DNA of 64,000 nt, from the NCBI GenBank assembly GCA_016787565.1, contig JAEUUG010000015.1:310001-374000 (forward strand), read 5' to 3'. How positions within the stretch are numbered: position 1 is the first letter of the stretch; each line of letters starts with the position of its first letter. The position numbers and the translations under genes were made by a program. The stretch comes from Cyclobacteriaceae bacterium. Its GTDB lineage: Bacteria > Bacteroidota > Bacteroidia > Cytophagales > Cyclobacteriaceae. The notes under the pieces were generated by a model, which was not told the origin of the DNA, did no database searches, and saw only the letters and a list, made by a program, of their open reading frames with translations. Positions 16,249 to 25,758 of this stretch are shown here, piece after piece.

Positions 16249-18669
16249 TCATGGTATTCCATAAATAGCAACTTCCATTTTGTTACCACTTAGTTTTAAG
16301 GGTTGGTCAGCAATGGACATTACATCTATTTCGTTACCATTTACGATTAGCTTTTCGGCCGTCCTGTTAACATGGAACAGTACTTGCCAGTCGGCTTGGG
16401 TTTGAGCTATGTGGTATTCAAGATGGTCATTCTTTTGCATGATTGTTAAGCTTAAGGCATTATCACCGATCCTCACATTTTTAATAGACACCTCTTTCCA
16501 ATGGCTGGGTAAGTTGGGTGAAATGGAAACACTTTTTGTGTAGGCGCTTGGCTGTATGCCAAAAAAATAGTTAATGATTGGAACAGCCACACCATAGATA
16601 TTCCAGGCCTGTGTCATCATACCAAAGTCGGGTGAAACTTCATACATGGAACCTGGCAACGCATAGCTGAATGATTGATGAAGCTTTGAAATATATTCCA
16701 GTGCATCATCAGCCGTTCCGTATTTTGCTGCTGCTACAGCCTGCACACCTGTGGGTAATGTCATCACTGCACCCGTGTATGAAAAAGTTTTCTTCCGTGA
16801 TTTTAACACCACACTGTCGGGTTCAGTGGTTCGGTCTATGCCGGTAACAAAAACGCCATATGGATTTTCGTAGGTCTTAGCAGTTTTAAGTGCTGCTTTA
16901 GCTTTGTCCGGGTCAGCAATACCAGTTTCAAGGGGGGTATTCACCACCCAGTTGTGGTAGATAACATGCGGAGTACTCCGATGACTACCAATCTTCTGTA
17001 GTTGCTTTTCCGTTGCTTTCAATTGAGCTACCGCCCATGATTTACCAAGGGTATCGCTACGAACCAACGCAGCCTTAAGTATCGGAATTGCTTCTTCCAT
17101 TGTTCCTCTGAAATCGCCAAAAGAGTTTTCCTTTGGATTCCACCATTCTGTATTGATGCTTGCTTTCAGCTCATCCGCCAATGTTTGATATTCCGCTGCA
17201 GTATCTGGATCATCAAGTGCGCTGGCTAATGCGGCAGCACTGGCAAGTGCTTGCTGCGTGTAGGCTGCTACATCAATCATTTCCAATTCCGATTCTAAGC
17301 CCGGTATTTCCATCATGCCACTACCATTTGGGTAATGGTTACCATCGGGATCACGTTCTTCCAACAACCACTTTAAGCTCTTCTTTATGTCGGGAAATAG
17401 TTTTACTACCAACTCTTTATCGCCAGTCCATTGATAGTAGTGGTACACAAGGGTAACAAACTGAGCTGTTTCATTTACGTTGCCCGGATTATACACAGCG
17501 CCATTGGTGGATACTTCATGAATAATGCGGCCATTATTGTTTGTATTCTGCGAGATCGTGTGCAATAACAGAATAGTTTTCTTAGCGATTTCGTGACTGC
17601 CTGTCGCAAGTACACCTTGAAGTGTATACACGGCATCACCACCAAACCACCACGGGTAATCGGGCAAACCTGCACTAATACCCGTGCCAATTTCAGGTAC
17701 CTCACGAATGAGCCAGTCGGTGTTATACTTGAGCCAATCATACATTTGTTCAATGTCTTTATCCGGTATCGTGAGCTGTGCTGTGCGTGTAATGTTTTTA
17801 TAGCGAGCTATCTTTTGCAATAACTTTTCCCTTCCCTGACTTTTTAAGGTTTCGTATGTTAAGCGAAGCTTTTCTTCAGAGGCGTAAGAGCCGGCCATAA
17901 ACACCGGAATAGTTACTTCGCTGTTTGCTTCTATGGCAAGTGAATACGATAAGGTCCCATTCTTGCCCAACCCTTTTCGTTGCGTGTTAACACAACTATT
18001 TTCTGATGTTGAGAAATCTCCGATGAACGTAGAACCAAACATGGTGTACCAGGGATTGTTTCTATCTTTTGCTATAATGGCCGAAGATTTTTTATCAAAA
18101 GCGATTTCATCTTCGGCATCAAGCATATTAGTGCGTTCGCCCAACCAGGTGGGTCGAAGATCAATCATGCCAGTAAATGCGAAGGAAACGGTTTTACTTT
18201 CCTCAGCTTTATTCATGATTCTGAATTCCACTATTGCGCCTTCAAGACCATCGGGTATAAATTGAATCCGCTCCACTTCAATATTCTCCTGTGCCCAGGA
18301 AAAATGGTGACAATTAGCCAGTGGATAATTCGTGAACGCATCTGCCTCATTTAAGCAAAGCGTGCTTTCACCAACACGCAGTTGAGCAGCGAAACCATCC
18401 ATCAGTTTAATGGGGTGATCCCATACACCACCCATCTCGCCCTCGATATGCCAACCCAACTCAGGAAAACTTCCATCCTGGTGGCCAATAATGTAAACCC
18501 GATCGCCTGCAGTTACGAAAGGTGAAGCTAAGTATTGGGGTTTCCCTGCAATGGAAGTAAGGGTATTGATATCCTGATAGTAGTTACCATTGGGTTGCTG
18601 CTCTGATGTTGAACATCCTGAAAGCATGAGAAGAATGTATGCTGCTAGTATGGTTGTCAGTTTCATCAT
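16249..18669 (-). CDS. Secreted lipoprotein, six-hairpin glycosidase-like
   Basis: About 806 residues. The N-terminus is a lipoprotein signal with lipobox LSGC (Cys19 from ATG 18669), so the protein is exported and probably anchored in the outer membrane. An N-terminal beta-sandwich region (about 40-290) is followed by an alpha/alpha barrel (about 300-690) with GLPDYPWWFGGDAVYTLQG, NVNETAQFVTLVYHYYQW and YPNGSGMMEIPG, as in amylo-alpha-1,6-glucosidase and related six-hairpin glycosidases. A C-terminal beta domain follows. The catalytic acids are probably the Asp in FGGDAVY and a Glu farther on, but I cannot assign them firmly. It is monocistronic, with no transporter or SusCD pair beside it. 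The frame extends to TTG 18681. Confidence 0.78.
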   Translation of the reverse strand: MMKLTTILAAYILLMLSGCSTSEQQPNGNYYQDINTLTSIAGKPQYLASPFVTAGDRVYIIGHQDGSFPELGWHIEGEMGGVWDHPIKLMDGFAAQLRVGESTLCLNEADAFTNYPLANCHHFSWAQENIEVERIQFIPDGLEGAIVEFRIMNKAEESKTVSFAFTGMIDLRPTWLGERTNMLDAEDEIAFDKKSSAIIAKDRNNPWYTMFGSTFIGDFSTSENSCVNTQRKGLGKNGTLSYSLAIEANSEVTIPVFMAGSYASEEKLRLTYETLKSQGREKLLQKIARYKNITRTAQLTIPDKDIEQMYDWLKYNTDWLIREVPEIGTGISAGLPDYPWWFGGDAVYTLQGVLATGSHEIAKKTILLLHTISQNTNNNGRIIHEVSTNGAVYNPGNVNETAQFVTLVYHYYQWTGDKELVVKLFPDIKKSLKWLLEERDPDGNHYPNGSGMMEIPGLESELEMIDVAAYTQQALASAAALASALDDPDTAAEYQTLADELKASINTEWWNPKENSFGDFRGTMEEAIPILKAALVRSDTLGKSWAVAQLKATEKQLQKIGSHRSTPHVIYHNWVVNTPLETGIADPDKAKAALKTAKTYENPYGVFVTGIDRTTEPDSVVLKSRKKTFSYTGAVMTLPTGVQAVAAAKYGTADDALEYISKLHQSFSYALPGSMYEVSPDFGMMTQAWNIYGVAVPIINYFFGIQPSAYTKSVSISPNLPSHWKEVSIKNVRIGDNALSLTIMQKNDHLEYHIAQTQADWQVLFHVNRTAEKLIVNGNEIDVMSIADQPLKLSGNKMEVAIYGIP

Positions 18670-18774
18670 GCTAAGGTGCAAAACCTATAGTGGTATTTGT
18701 CAAACTTTTCTTAAAGATTTCATAAATTTATTGAAAATCGCCTGAAAAAAGTGGACACTAAAAAATCTACAAAA

Positions 18775-19476
18775 ATGAAAACCAAGGAGTACTTGAAAGA
18801 ATTGAGTCTAACCATTTTAGGTGTATTGATAGCGTTGTTGATTGATAACTACCGAGAGGATGTACGGGATGAGAAAATCGTTAGATCATATCTTGATATT
18901 GTTGCTGAAGATCTGAACTTTGATATAATCAATTTAAATAAACAATTAAAGCAAGATACTACATATGCAAAAGACCTTAGTTATCTAAGTGATGTGTTAA
19001 CAAGCAATCAGGATCTGCCCTATCTGAAATATAGTTTAGCGAGTTGGACGAAACAGAATGCCGTGCCACAGCGGAAATTGAGCACCTGGGATAGTCTTGA
19101 CTATTACACCCGTAGTCTGTATTCAAACCATGAATATACGATTAGAAAAATTGGCTTTTCAACCATTGTGAATTCCGGGCTTAGTCATCAAATTGAACAG
19201 GATTTGCTAAAAAAAATAACCATCTACTATACTACCGATTCTGACAATTTAGATTTTGTGACGGCCATTGATGAAAGATGTCATTGGCTTGGAATTGAGT
19301 TTCTAAACAAATATCAAGGATCATTTAAAGACATTATACTAACCGATAATTTTAATGTTACTCATCTTAGAAATGAAGCCAGTGGCCGGTACAGCACAAC
19401 ACTCACTGAAATGAGGGTCAAGAAAATGACCATTGAAAAGGCTAAGGAATTGTTAACAAGTATTGAAAATTATTAA
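18775..19476 (+). CDS. Membrane-anchored hypothetical protein
   Basis: About 233 residues. A single hydrophobic helix near the N-terminus (LSLTILGVLIALLIDNY) is followed by a helical soluble domain with many Asp, Leu and Tyr residues, probably periplasmic. It resembles the DUF6090-type proteins common in Bacteroidota, whose function is unknown. I prefer ATG 18775 over GTG 18751. It is divergent from the glycosidase gene, with about 100 bases between them. Confidence 0.55.
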   Translation: MKTKEYLKELSLTILGVLIALLIDNYREDVRDEKIVRSYLDIVAEDLNFDIINLNKQLKQDTTYAKDLSYLSDVLTSNQDLPYLKYSLASWTKQNAVPQRKLSTWDSLDYYTRSLYSNHEYTIRKIGFSTIVNSGLSHQIEQDLLKKITIYYTTDSDNLDFVTAIDERCHWLGIEFLNKYQGSFKDIILTDNFNVTHLRNEASGRYSTTLTEMRVKKMTIEKAKELLTSIENY

Positions 19477-19661
19477 CCAGAAAAAACTAAGGACAAAATT
19501 TACAGCAACAGAATAAATGATAGAGCGCAAGTGTCAACAAACGGCAATGTTTCTCTTTATAGCATTGGTCTTGAACAGTAAAGGCGCCCCACTACTACAC
19601 TAACTCCCGTTAGCTACTTATCATCCTTCTCCGTATTTTTACAGCTCGTCACTATTTTTTT

Positions 19662-22600
19662 ATGCAGTCAGAAACAGCAAGCACGGAGAAGAAAAAAGAA
19701 ACCAATTTGGCAGGGCATCAGGCACCAGAACCGTATAAACCAAAAAATAAAGTCCGGATTGTTACCGCTGCCAGCCTGTTTGACGGGCACGATGCCGCCA
19801 TCAACATCATGCGCAGGATCATTCAGGCAACCGGATGCGAAGTCATTCACCTGGGACACGACCGCAGCGTTGAAGAAGTTGTAAACACTGCCATCCAGGA
19901 AGATGCGCAGGCCATCGCCATGACCAGCTATCAGGGTGGGCACACTGAATATTTCAAATATATGCATAACCTGCTGCATGAAAAAGGTGCAGGACACATT
20001 AAGATTTTTGGTGGTGGTGGTGGTGTAATTCTTCCGGAAGAAATAAAAGAACTCACCGACTACGGGATCACGCGAATCTATTCGCCCGATGATGGAAGAG
20101 CAATGGGTTTGCAAGGCATGATCAATGACCTGGTGGAAAAAAGTGATTACGCGGTAGGTGATATACTTCAGGATGAACTGAAAGAACTTCCCTCGAGAAA
20201 TCCGGTGGCCATTGCGCGACTGATTACTGCGGCAGAAAACTATTACGATCGGCATGCGCATGTGTTTGCAGAAATCAATGCACTGGCTTCTGCATCACAG
20301 GCTCCCGTATTGGGCATAACCGGAACAGGTGGCGCGGGTAAGTCATCCATGGTAGATGAAATCGTTAGACGATTCCTGATCGACTTTAAGGATAAAACCA
20401 TCGGACTAGTTTCCGTTGATCCATCCAAACGAAAAACTGGCGGAGCATTATTAGGCGATCGCATTCGCATGAATGCCATTAACAATCCGCGCGTCTTCAT
20501 GCGTTCACTGGCAACACGGCAATCCAACCTGGCCCTGTCAGCTTATGTGAAAGAGGCTATCCAGGTTTTAAAAGCTGCCCGCTACGATCTGATTATTTTA
20601 GAAACATCCGGCATCGGACAAAGTGATACAGAGATTCTTGATCACAGTGATGTTTCACTTTACGTGATGACACCCGAATATGGTGCCGCCACGCAACTCG
20701 AGAAAATTGATATGCTCGATTTTGCGGATGTCATTGCACTGAACAAATTTGATAAGCGTGGTGCGCTTGATGCCTTACGCGATGTCAAGAAACAATACCA
20801 ACGCAACCATCAACTGTGGGATAAAAAAGCAGAAGACATGCCGGTGTTCGGCACTATTGCTTCTCAGTTTAATGACCCAGGCACCAACCAGCTTTATCAG
20901 CTGTTGATGGCCTACATAGTAGAGAAAACCGGTAGCGATCTGCATTCCAATTTCCAGATCACCCGCGAAATGTCTGAGAAAGTTTTTGTGATACCACCAA
21001 ACCGCACTCGGTACCTGAGTGAGATTGCTGAAAACAACCGGAAGTATGATGCGTGGGTGAACGAGCAGGCCGAGACTGCACAAAAACTGTATGCGTTCAG
21101 CAAGACAATAGCACACCTGAAAGGATCATCACTGGAAACAGTACTGCAAGAAGAAGCTGATAAACTGAAGCTAAACCTTGATCCTAAAAATTGGAAACTG
21201 ATTGAAGAATGGTTGGCAAAAGCTCAAGCTTACAAAGAGCCTGTTTATACATTTAAAGTCCGCGGTAAAGAAATTGGTATTCAAACCCATTCGGAATCAT
21301 TGTCGCACACACAGGTTCCAAAAATTGCACTACCAAAATATCAAGCCTGGGGCGATCAGTTAAAATGGATGCTACAGGAAAATGTGCCGGGCGAATTTCC
21401 GTTTACCTCAGGAATCTATCCGTTCAAGCGGGAAGGCGAAGACCCAACACGCATGTTTGCCGGAGAAGGCGGACCCGAACGCACCAACCGAAGATTTCAC
21501 TATGTGAGCCTGGGCATGCCAGCGAAACGTCTCTCCACTGCTTTTGATTCCGTAACGCTTTATGGAAACGATCCGGATTACCGTCCGGATATTTATGGCA
21601 AAATCGGCAACTCGGGTGTAAGCATTTGCTGCCTTGATGATGCAAAAAAATTGTACAGCGGTTTTAATCTTGCCGATTCGAAAACATCGGTATCGATGAC
21701 CATCAACGGACCGGCACCCATGCTGTTGGGATATTTCATGAACGCAGCGATTGATCAACAGTGTGAACTGTACATTCGAAAAAATGGACTCGAACAGGAA
21801 GTCAGCAAAAAAATTGCAACCCTTTATAGCGGAAGAGAAAGCGAACGTCCTGCCTACCAGGGATCTTTGCCAAAGGGCAACGATGGATTAGGTTTGATGC
21901 TTCTCGGAGTTACGGGAGATCAGGTTCTTCCAAAAGATGTGTATGAAAAAATAAAAGCAGAAACACTTTCGCAGGTGCGCGGAACAGTACAAGCCGATAT
22001 CCTGAAAGAAGACCAGGCACAAAATACCTGCATCTTCTCCACCGAATTTGCCTTGCGCCTCATGGGCGATGTGCAGCAGTACTTCATCACCAACAACGTC
22101 CGCAATTTTTACTCTGTATCCATTTCGGGCTACCACATAGCCGAAGCGGGAGCCAATCCGATAACGCAATTAGCGTTTACCCTCGCCAATGGTTTCACGT
22201 ACGTGGAATATTATTTGAGCCGGGGCATGGATATCAATGAATTTGCACCCAACCTATCATTCTTTTTTAGCAATGGCATCGATCCTGAATATGCTGTGAT
22301 TGGAAGAGTGGCGCGCAGACTCTGGGCAAAAGCCATGAAGCAAAAATATGGCGCCAATGACCGCAGCCAGATGCTGAAGTATCATATCCAAACCTCTGGT
22401 CGTTCGTTGCATGCCCAGGAAATTGACTTCAATGATATTCGCACAACCTTACAAGCATTGTACGCGATATATGACAACTGCAATTCGTTGCACACCAATG
22501 CCTATGATGAAGCCATCACAACACCAACAGAAGAAAGCGTACGCAGGGCAATGGCCATTCAACTCATCATCAACCGGGAATTAGGACTGGCGAAAAATGA

Positions 22601-23078
22601 AAATCCGTTGCAGGGATCTTTCATCATTGAAGAACTGACTGACCTGGTGGAAGAAGCGGTGCTAACCGAGTTCGACCGGATTACGGAACGTGGCGGTGTT
22701 CTGGGAGCGATGGAAACCATGTATCAGCGTGGAAAAATTCAGGAAGAAAGCCTGTATTACGAAACCCTGAAACATACGGGTGAGTACCCCATTATTGGCG
22801 TCAATACGTTTCTGAGTTCAAAAGGATCACCCACCATTCTTCCACAGGAAGTTATCCGCGCTACAACAGAAGAAAAGGAATACCAGATCACCATGCTGCA
22901 CCGCTTGCATGCTTTTCAGGGAAGCAAGGCTGCTGAAAACCTCGAAGAAGTGCAACAGGCTGCCATTCAGAATAAAAACATTTTTGCAGCCCTGATGGAG
23001 GCAGCCAAGGTTTGTTCGCTGGGGCAAATCACCAAATCGCTGTTTGAAGTGGGCGGACAATACCGCAGAAACATGTAG
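19662..23078 (+). CDS. icmF: Fused isobutyryl-CoA mutase
   Basis: A 1138-residue fusion. Residues about 28-165 are a B12-binding domain with [10 protein letters not shown] (His43 is the lower cobalt ligand) and GGGGG. Residues about 205-500 are a MeaB-type G-protein chaperone with P-loop GTGGAGKSS (about 218-226) and NKFDKRG. Residues about 560-1138 are the acyl-CoA mutase barrel, with [39 protein letters not shown] and [12 protein letters not shown]. This order and these signatures fit IcmF, which interconverts isobutyryl-CoA and n-butyryl-CoA with adenosylcobalamin and uses its own GTPase for cofactor handling. Methylmalonyl-CoA mutase, the main alternative, normally has separate subunits and a separate MeaB. 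It appears to be monocistronic. Confidence 0.92.
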   Translation: MQSETASTEKKKETNLAGHQAPEPYKPKNKVRIVTAASLFDGHDAAINIMRRIIQATGCEVIHLGHDRSVEEVVNTAIQEDAQAIAMTSYQGGHTEYFKYMHNLLHEKGAGHIKIFGGGGGVILPEEIKELTDYGITRIYSPDDGRAMGLQGMINDLVEKSDYAVGDILQDELKELPSRNPVAIARLITAAENYYDRHAHVFAEINALASASQAPVLGITGTGGAGKSSMVDEIVRRFLIDFKDKTIGLVSVDPSKRKTGGALLGDRIRMNAINNPRVFMRSLATRQSNLALSAYVKEAIQVLKAARYDLIILETSGIGQSDTEILDHSDVSLYVMTPEYGAATQLEKIDMLDFADVIALNKFDKRGALDALRDVKKQYQRNHQLWDKKAEDMPVFGTIASQFNDPGTNQLYQLLMAYIVEKTGSDLHSNFQITREMSEKVFVIPPNRTRYLSEIAENNRKYDAWVNEQAETAQKLYAFSKTIAHLKGSSLETVLQEEADKLKLNLDPKNWKLIEEWLAKAQAYKEPVYTFKVRGKEIGIQTHSESLSHTQVPKIALPKYQAWGDQLKWMLQENVPGEFPFTSGIYPFKREGEDPTRMFAGEGGPERTNRRFHYVSLGMPAKRLSTAFDSVTLYGNDPDYRPDIYGKIGNSGVSICCLDDAKKLYSGFNLADSKTSVSMTINGPAPMLLGYFMNAAIDQQCELYIRKNGLEQEVSKKIATLYSGRESERPAYQGSLPKGNDGLGLMLLGVTGDQVLPKDVYEKIKAETLSQVRGTVQADILKEDQAQNTCIFSTEFALRLMGDVQQYFITNNVRNFYSVSISGYHIAEAGANPITQLAFTLANGFTYVEYYLSRGMDINEFAPNLSFFFSNGIDPEYAVIGRVARRLWAKAMKQKYGANDRSQMLKYHIQTSGRSLHAQEIDFNDIRTTLQALYAIYDNCNSLHTNAYDEAITTPTEESVRRAMAIQLIINRELGLAKNENPLQGSFIIEELTDLVEEAVLTEFDRITERGGVLGAMETMYQRGKIQEESLYYETLKHTGEYPIIGVNTFLSSKGSPTILPQEVIRATTEEKEYQITMLHRLHAFQGSKAAENLEEVQQAAIQNKNIFAALMEAAKVCSLGQITKSLFEVGGQYRRNM

Positions 23079-23095
23079 GGCCAATTATCATCTCT

Positions 23096-23117
23096 CTTCC
23101 TGATGATTGTCAGGAAG
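23096..23117. other. Hairpin between icmF and mlaE
   Basis: A perfect 8-bp stem CTTCCTGA / TCAGGAAG around the loop TGATTG, 17 bases after the icmF stop. There is no T-run behind it, so it is at best a weak terminator or an mRNA-stabilising hairpin. Confidence 0.45.
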
Positions 23118-23131
23118 TTGTAACGGGGTAA

Positions 23132-23153
23132 CTTTTATATTGATATATAAAAG
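23132..23153. promoter_or_regulatory. 9-bp inverted repeat just upstream of mlaE
   Basis: CTTTTATAT-tgat-ATATAAAAG is a perfect inverted repeat ending 7 bases before the mlaE ATG. It could be an operator or an initiation-region hairpin. The AT-rich composition makes chance occurrence possible. Confidence 0.35.
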
Positions 23154-23160
23154 ATCACTC

Positions 23161-23925
23161 ATGGTAAAAGCACTACGAGATTTCTTTTTGATCACCGGCA
23201 AAATCAGTCAGTTTGCAGGACGGTACTTTCGGGAAGTTCTATTTCCACCGTACGAATTCCAGGAGTTTCTGAAACAGTGTTACTATATCGGTAACAAATC
23301 GCTAGGTCTGGTTGGTACCACCGGATTTATAATGGGCGTTGTGTTGACGTTGCAGTCACGGCCTACACTAATCGAATTCGGAGCCGAATCATGGATGCCC
23401 TCCATGGTTGGGATTTCCATTGTTCGTGAAATTGGCCCAGTGATCACAGCATTGATCTGTGCCGGTAAAATAGGATCCGGTATTGGCGCTGAGTTGGCCT
23501 CCATGAAAGTAACCGAACAGATCGATGCCATGGAAGTTTCTGGAACAAACCCTTTTAAGTATCTCGTCATTACACGGGTTACGGCAACCACCATCATGAT
23601 TCCTATACTGACTATACTCGCTGATGTAATTTCCCTTCTCGGTTCAGCTGCTGTGGAGTCTCTGAAAGGTGGTGTAACATTCCAGTTATACTTCAGACAA
23701 GTGTTCGAGTACCTCCAGTTTGGAGATTTCAATCCTTCCTTTATCAAATCATTTTTCTTCGGCTTCACCATTGGTATCATTGGCTGCTACAAAGGGTATA
23801 CATCAACAAAAGGAACCGAGGGTGTTGGCCGAACAGCCAATCAGGCTGTGGTAATCAGTTCCATGCTGGTTTTTATCCTTGACTTCTTGGCTGTGCTGGT
23901 AACTGACATCTTTTATGACTTGTAA
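23161..23925 (+). CDS. mlaE: MlaE-type ABC permease (lipid transport)
   Basis: About 254 residues of the MlaE/YrbE permease family. Family-defining segments are GFIMGVVLTLQSRPTLIEFG, SIVREIGPVITALICAGKIGSG, and AELASMKVTEQIDAMEVSG, followed by several membrane helices and the ending QAVVISSMLVFILDFLAVLV. It acts in the inner membrane in phospholipid transport between the membranes, with MlaF and MlaD. I start at ATG 23161, because the upstream extension is not family-like. The stop is 2 bases before mlaF, so the genes form one operon. Confidence 0.9.
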   Translation: MVKALRDFFLITGKISQFAGRYFREVLFPPYEFQEFLKQCYYIGNKSLGLVGTTGFIMGVVLTLQSRPTLIEFGAESWMPSMVGISIVREIGPVITALICAGKIGSGIGAELASMKVTEQIDAMEVSGTNPFKYLVITRVTATTIMIPILTILADVISLLGSAAVESLKGGVTFQLYFRQVFEYLQFGDFNPSFIKSFFFGFTIGIIGCYKGYTSTKGTEGVGRTANQAVVISSMLVFILDFLAVLVTDIFYDL

Positions 23926-23927
23926 AT

Positions 23928-24683
23928 ATGGCAACTGTTGTTAATCATAATGAATCAACGGTTATTGAAATTGAAAATCTGCATAAAGCTTTTGGCGGCA
24001 ATAAAGTATTAAAGGGATTTAACCTTACACTACAGGCAGGTGAAACTCTTGCCGTGATGGGCAAGTCGGGCTCGGGTAAATCGGTATTGATTAAGTGCAT
24101 CATTGGGCTGGAGAATATAGACCGGGGCAAATTGATGGTCCTAAACCATGAGGTTCCCCAATTGAATCGTAAACAACTCGATGAACTGCGGACCGATATA
24201 GGCTTTCAATTTCAGGGAAGTGCTCTGTATGATTCCATGACAGTTCGCGAAAACCTGGAGTTCCCGCTGCGCAGACATCCGGATAAACTTGGCACTGACT
24301 ATCATCCGGATAAACTGGTGAACGAAGCGTTGGACGATGTTGGATTGCTTCACGCTATTGATATGATGCCGTCTGAATTATCAGGTGGAATGAAAAAGCG
24401 TATCGCACTCGCCCGTACACTCATCATGCGTCCGAAAATTATTTTATACGATGAGCCCACCAGTGGACTGGATCCGATAACGGGAAAAGAAATTAGCGCG
24501 CTGATCAATGCAATTCAGGAGCGCTATCATACAGCGGCTATTGTGATTACGCATGATCTTGCATGCGCACGCATGACCAGCAACCGGATGATCATTCTGC
24601 ACGATGGGAAAAATTATGCAGAAGCAACATACCACGAATTAGCTCAGGTTGATGATCCGAATGTAAAAGCCTTTTTCACGTGA
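23928..24683 (+). CDS. mlaF: MlaF-type ABC transporter ATPase
   Basis: A 251-residue ABC ATPase. Walker A is GKSGSGKS (45-52), the signature is LSGGMKKR, and Walker B is IILYDEPTSGLDP, with the H-loop in VITHDL. The LSGGMKKR variant and the neighbouring MlaE and MlaD genes identify it as the ATPase of a Mla-type lipid transporter. The start at 23928 is 2 bases after the mlaE stop. The C-terminus ends in PNVKAFFT, the usual dimer-contact region. No MlaB-type STAS gene is in the operon. Confidence 0.9.
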   Translation: MATVVNHNESTVIEIENLHKAFGGNKVLKGFNLTLQAGETLAVMGKSGSGKSVLIKCIIGLENIDRGKLMVLNHEVPQLNRKQLDELRTDIGFQFQGSALYDSMTVRENLEFPLRRHPDKLGTDYHPDKLVNEALDDVGLLHAIDMMPSELSGGMKKRIALARTLIMRPKIILYDEPTSGLDPITGKEISALINAIQERYHTAAIVITHDLACARMTSNRMIILHDGKNYAEATYHELAQVDDPNVKAFFT

Positions 24684-24712
24684 CCGCAGCTTGAAGTTTT
24701 AAATTGACGAAT

Positions 24713-25690
24713 ATGGAAAAGTCAGCAGGGAGAACAATTCGATTAGGAATCATGGTGATTGTAAGTGCCGTGTTCTTTACAATTACTGTTTATCTTATCG
24801 GTCAGAAGCAGGATATGTTCAGCAACACCTTTAAACTTCGCGTTCAGTTCAGCAACGTGAATGGGTTGCAACCCGGAAACAATGTTCGCTTTTCTGGAAT
24901 CAACGTTGGCTCGGTCATGTCGGTCATGATTCAAAATGATTCCACCATTGAAGTGGTGATGCGGGTGCGCGAAGATGTGCGACCCTTTATAAAAAAAGAT
25001 GCACTCGTCACCATTGGCACCGATGGCTTAATGGGCAACATGCTGGTGAACATCAGTCCGGGTTCTGGAAAAGCTCCGGTTGTTGAAAATAATGATGAAT
25101 TGAACGCCTTTAGCAGGATCAAAACCGATGACATTCTCAAAACATTAAACATGACAAACGAAAATGCTGCCATGCTCACCCGTAACTTACTGGAGATTAC
25201 ACAAGATATTCAGCATGGAAAAGGAACAGTTTCCTACCTGGTTTATGATACAACTCTTCGCCAACAACTTTATCTGGCAGTATCCAACCTGAGGGTTGCA
25301 ACAGAACTTACCAACCGGATGTTAAGCGGAGTTAACCAAATGATGAAAGATGTTGATCAAGGAAAAGGTCTTGCAGGCTATTTGATCAGAGACACGACCA
25401 CCGCGCAACAAATTAAAAAAACCATGGGCGAGCTGCAACGCGCTTCCTCGGATATTCATTCCAGTACCGACAGCCTGAAAACTTTTATTGGCAACCTGAA
25501 TTCAGGAAATGGCCCCATGCCAGCCATGATGTATGACACCGCCATGGCTGAAGACTTACGACAAACTTTAAAAAATCTGAATACCGGAACGGCCAAGTTC
25601 GATGAAAATATGGAAGCGTTGAAACACAGTTTCCTCACCCGGAAATATTTTAAGGAACAGGAGAAGGAAAAGAAAAAAGAAAAGGAATAA
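24713..25690 (+). CDS. mlaD: MlaD family (MCE) substrate-binding protein
   Basis: About 325 residues. One N-terminal membrane helix (RLGIMVIVSAVFFTITVYLIG) leads to an MCE domain with VQFSNVNGLQPGNNVRFSGINVGSV, as in MlaD, which binds lipid in the periplasm. The C-terminal part is a long helical region with repeated GKG(T/L)...YL(V/I)RDTT segments, characteristic of Bacteroidota MlaD proteins, which are longer than the E. coli protein. It ends in a Lys/Glu-rich tail. ATG 24713 is preferred to the in-frame TTG at 24704. The gene follows mlaF by 29 bases. Confidence 0.87.
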   Translation: MEKSAGRTIRLGIMVIVSAVFFTITVYLIGQKQDMFSNTFKLRVQFSNVNGLQPGNNVRFSGINVGSVMSVMIQNDSTIEVVMRVREDVRPFIKKDALVTIGTDGLMGNMLVNISPGSGKAPVVENNDELNAFSRIKTDDILKTLNMTNENAAMLTRNLLEITQDIQHGKGTVSYLVYDTTLRQQLYLAVSNLRVATELTNRMLSGVNQMMKDVDQGKGLAGYLIRDTTTAQQIKKTMGELQRASSDIHSSTDSLKTFIGNLNSGNGPMPAMMYDTAMAEDLRQTLKNLNTGTAKFDENMEALKHSFLTRKYFKEQEKEKKKEKE

Positions 25691-25700
25691 CTTTTCAGGC

Positions 25701-25731
25701 GCAAAAAAAGAAACGGCCATCCAAAGATGGC
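25701..25731 (-). terminator. Intrinsic terminator behind typA
   Basis: The minus-strand RNA forms a GGCCATC-tttg-GATGGCC stem (25714-25731) followed by GTTTC and a T-run (25701-25707). It lies 28 bases after the typA stop and also separates typA from the convergent mlaD. Confidence 0.85.
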
Positions 25732-25758
25732 CGCCATGAGGAATGATTCAAAATTACA

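Noticed and set aside
19668-20261. 197-codon antisense frame within icmF
   Set aside because: It lies opposite the conserved B12-binding domain and has a low-complexity aromatic-rich translation; no independent evidence.
23283-23780. 165-codon antisense frame within mlaE
   Set aside because: Opposite the conserved MlaE core; translation is Pro/Ile/Thr-rich and looks like a shadow.
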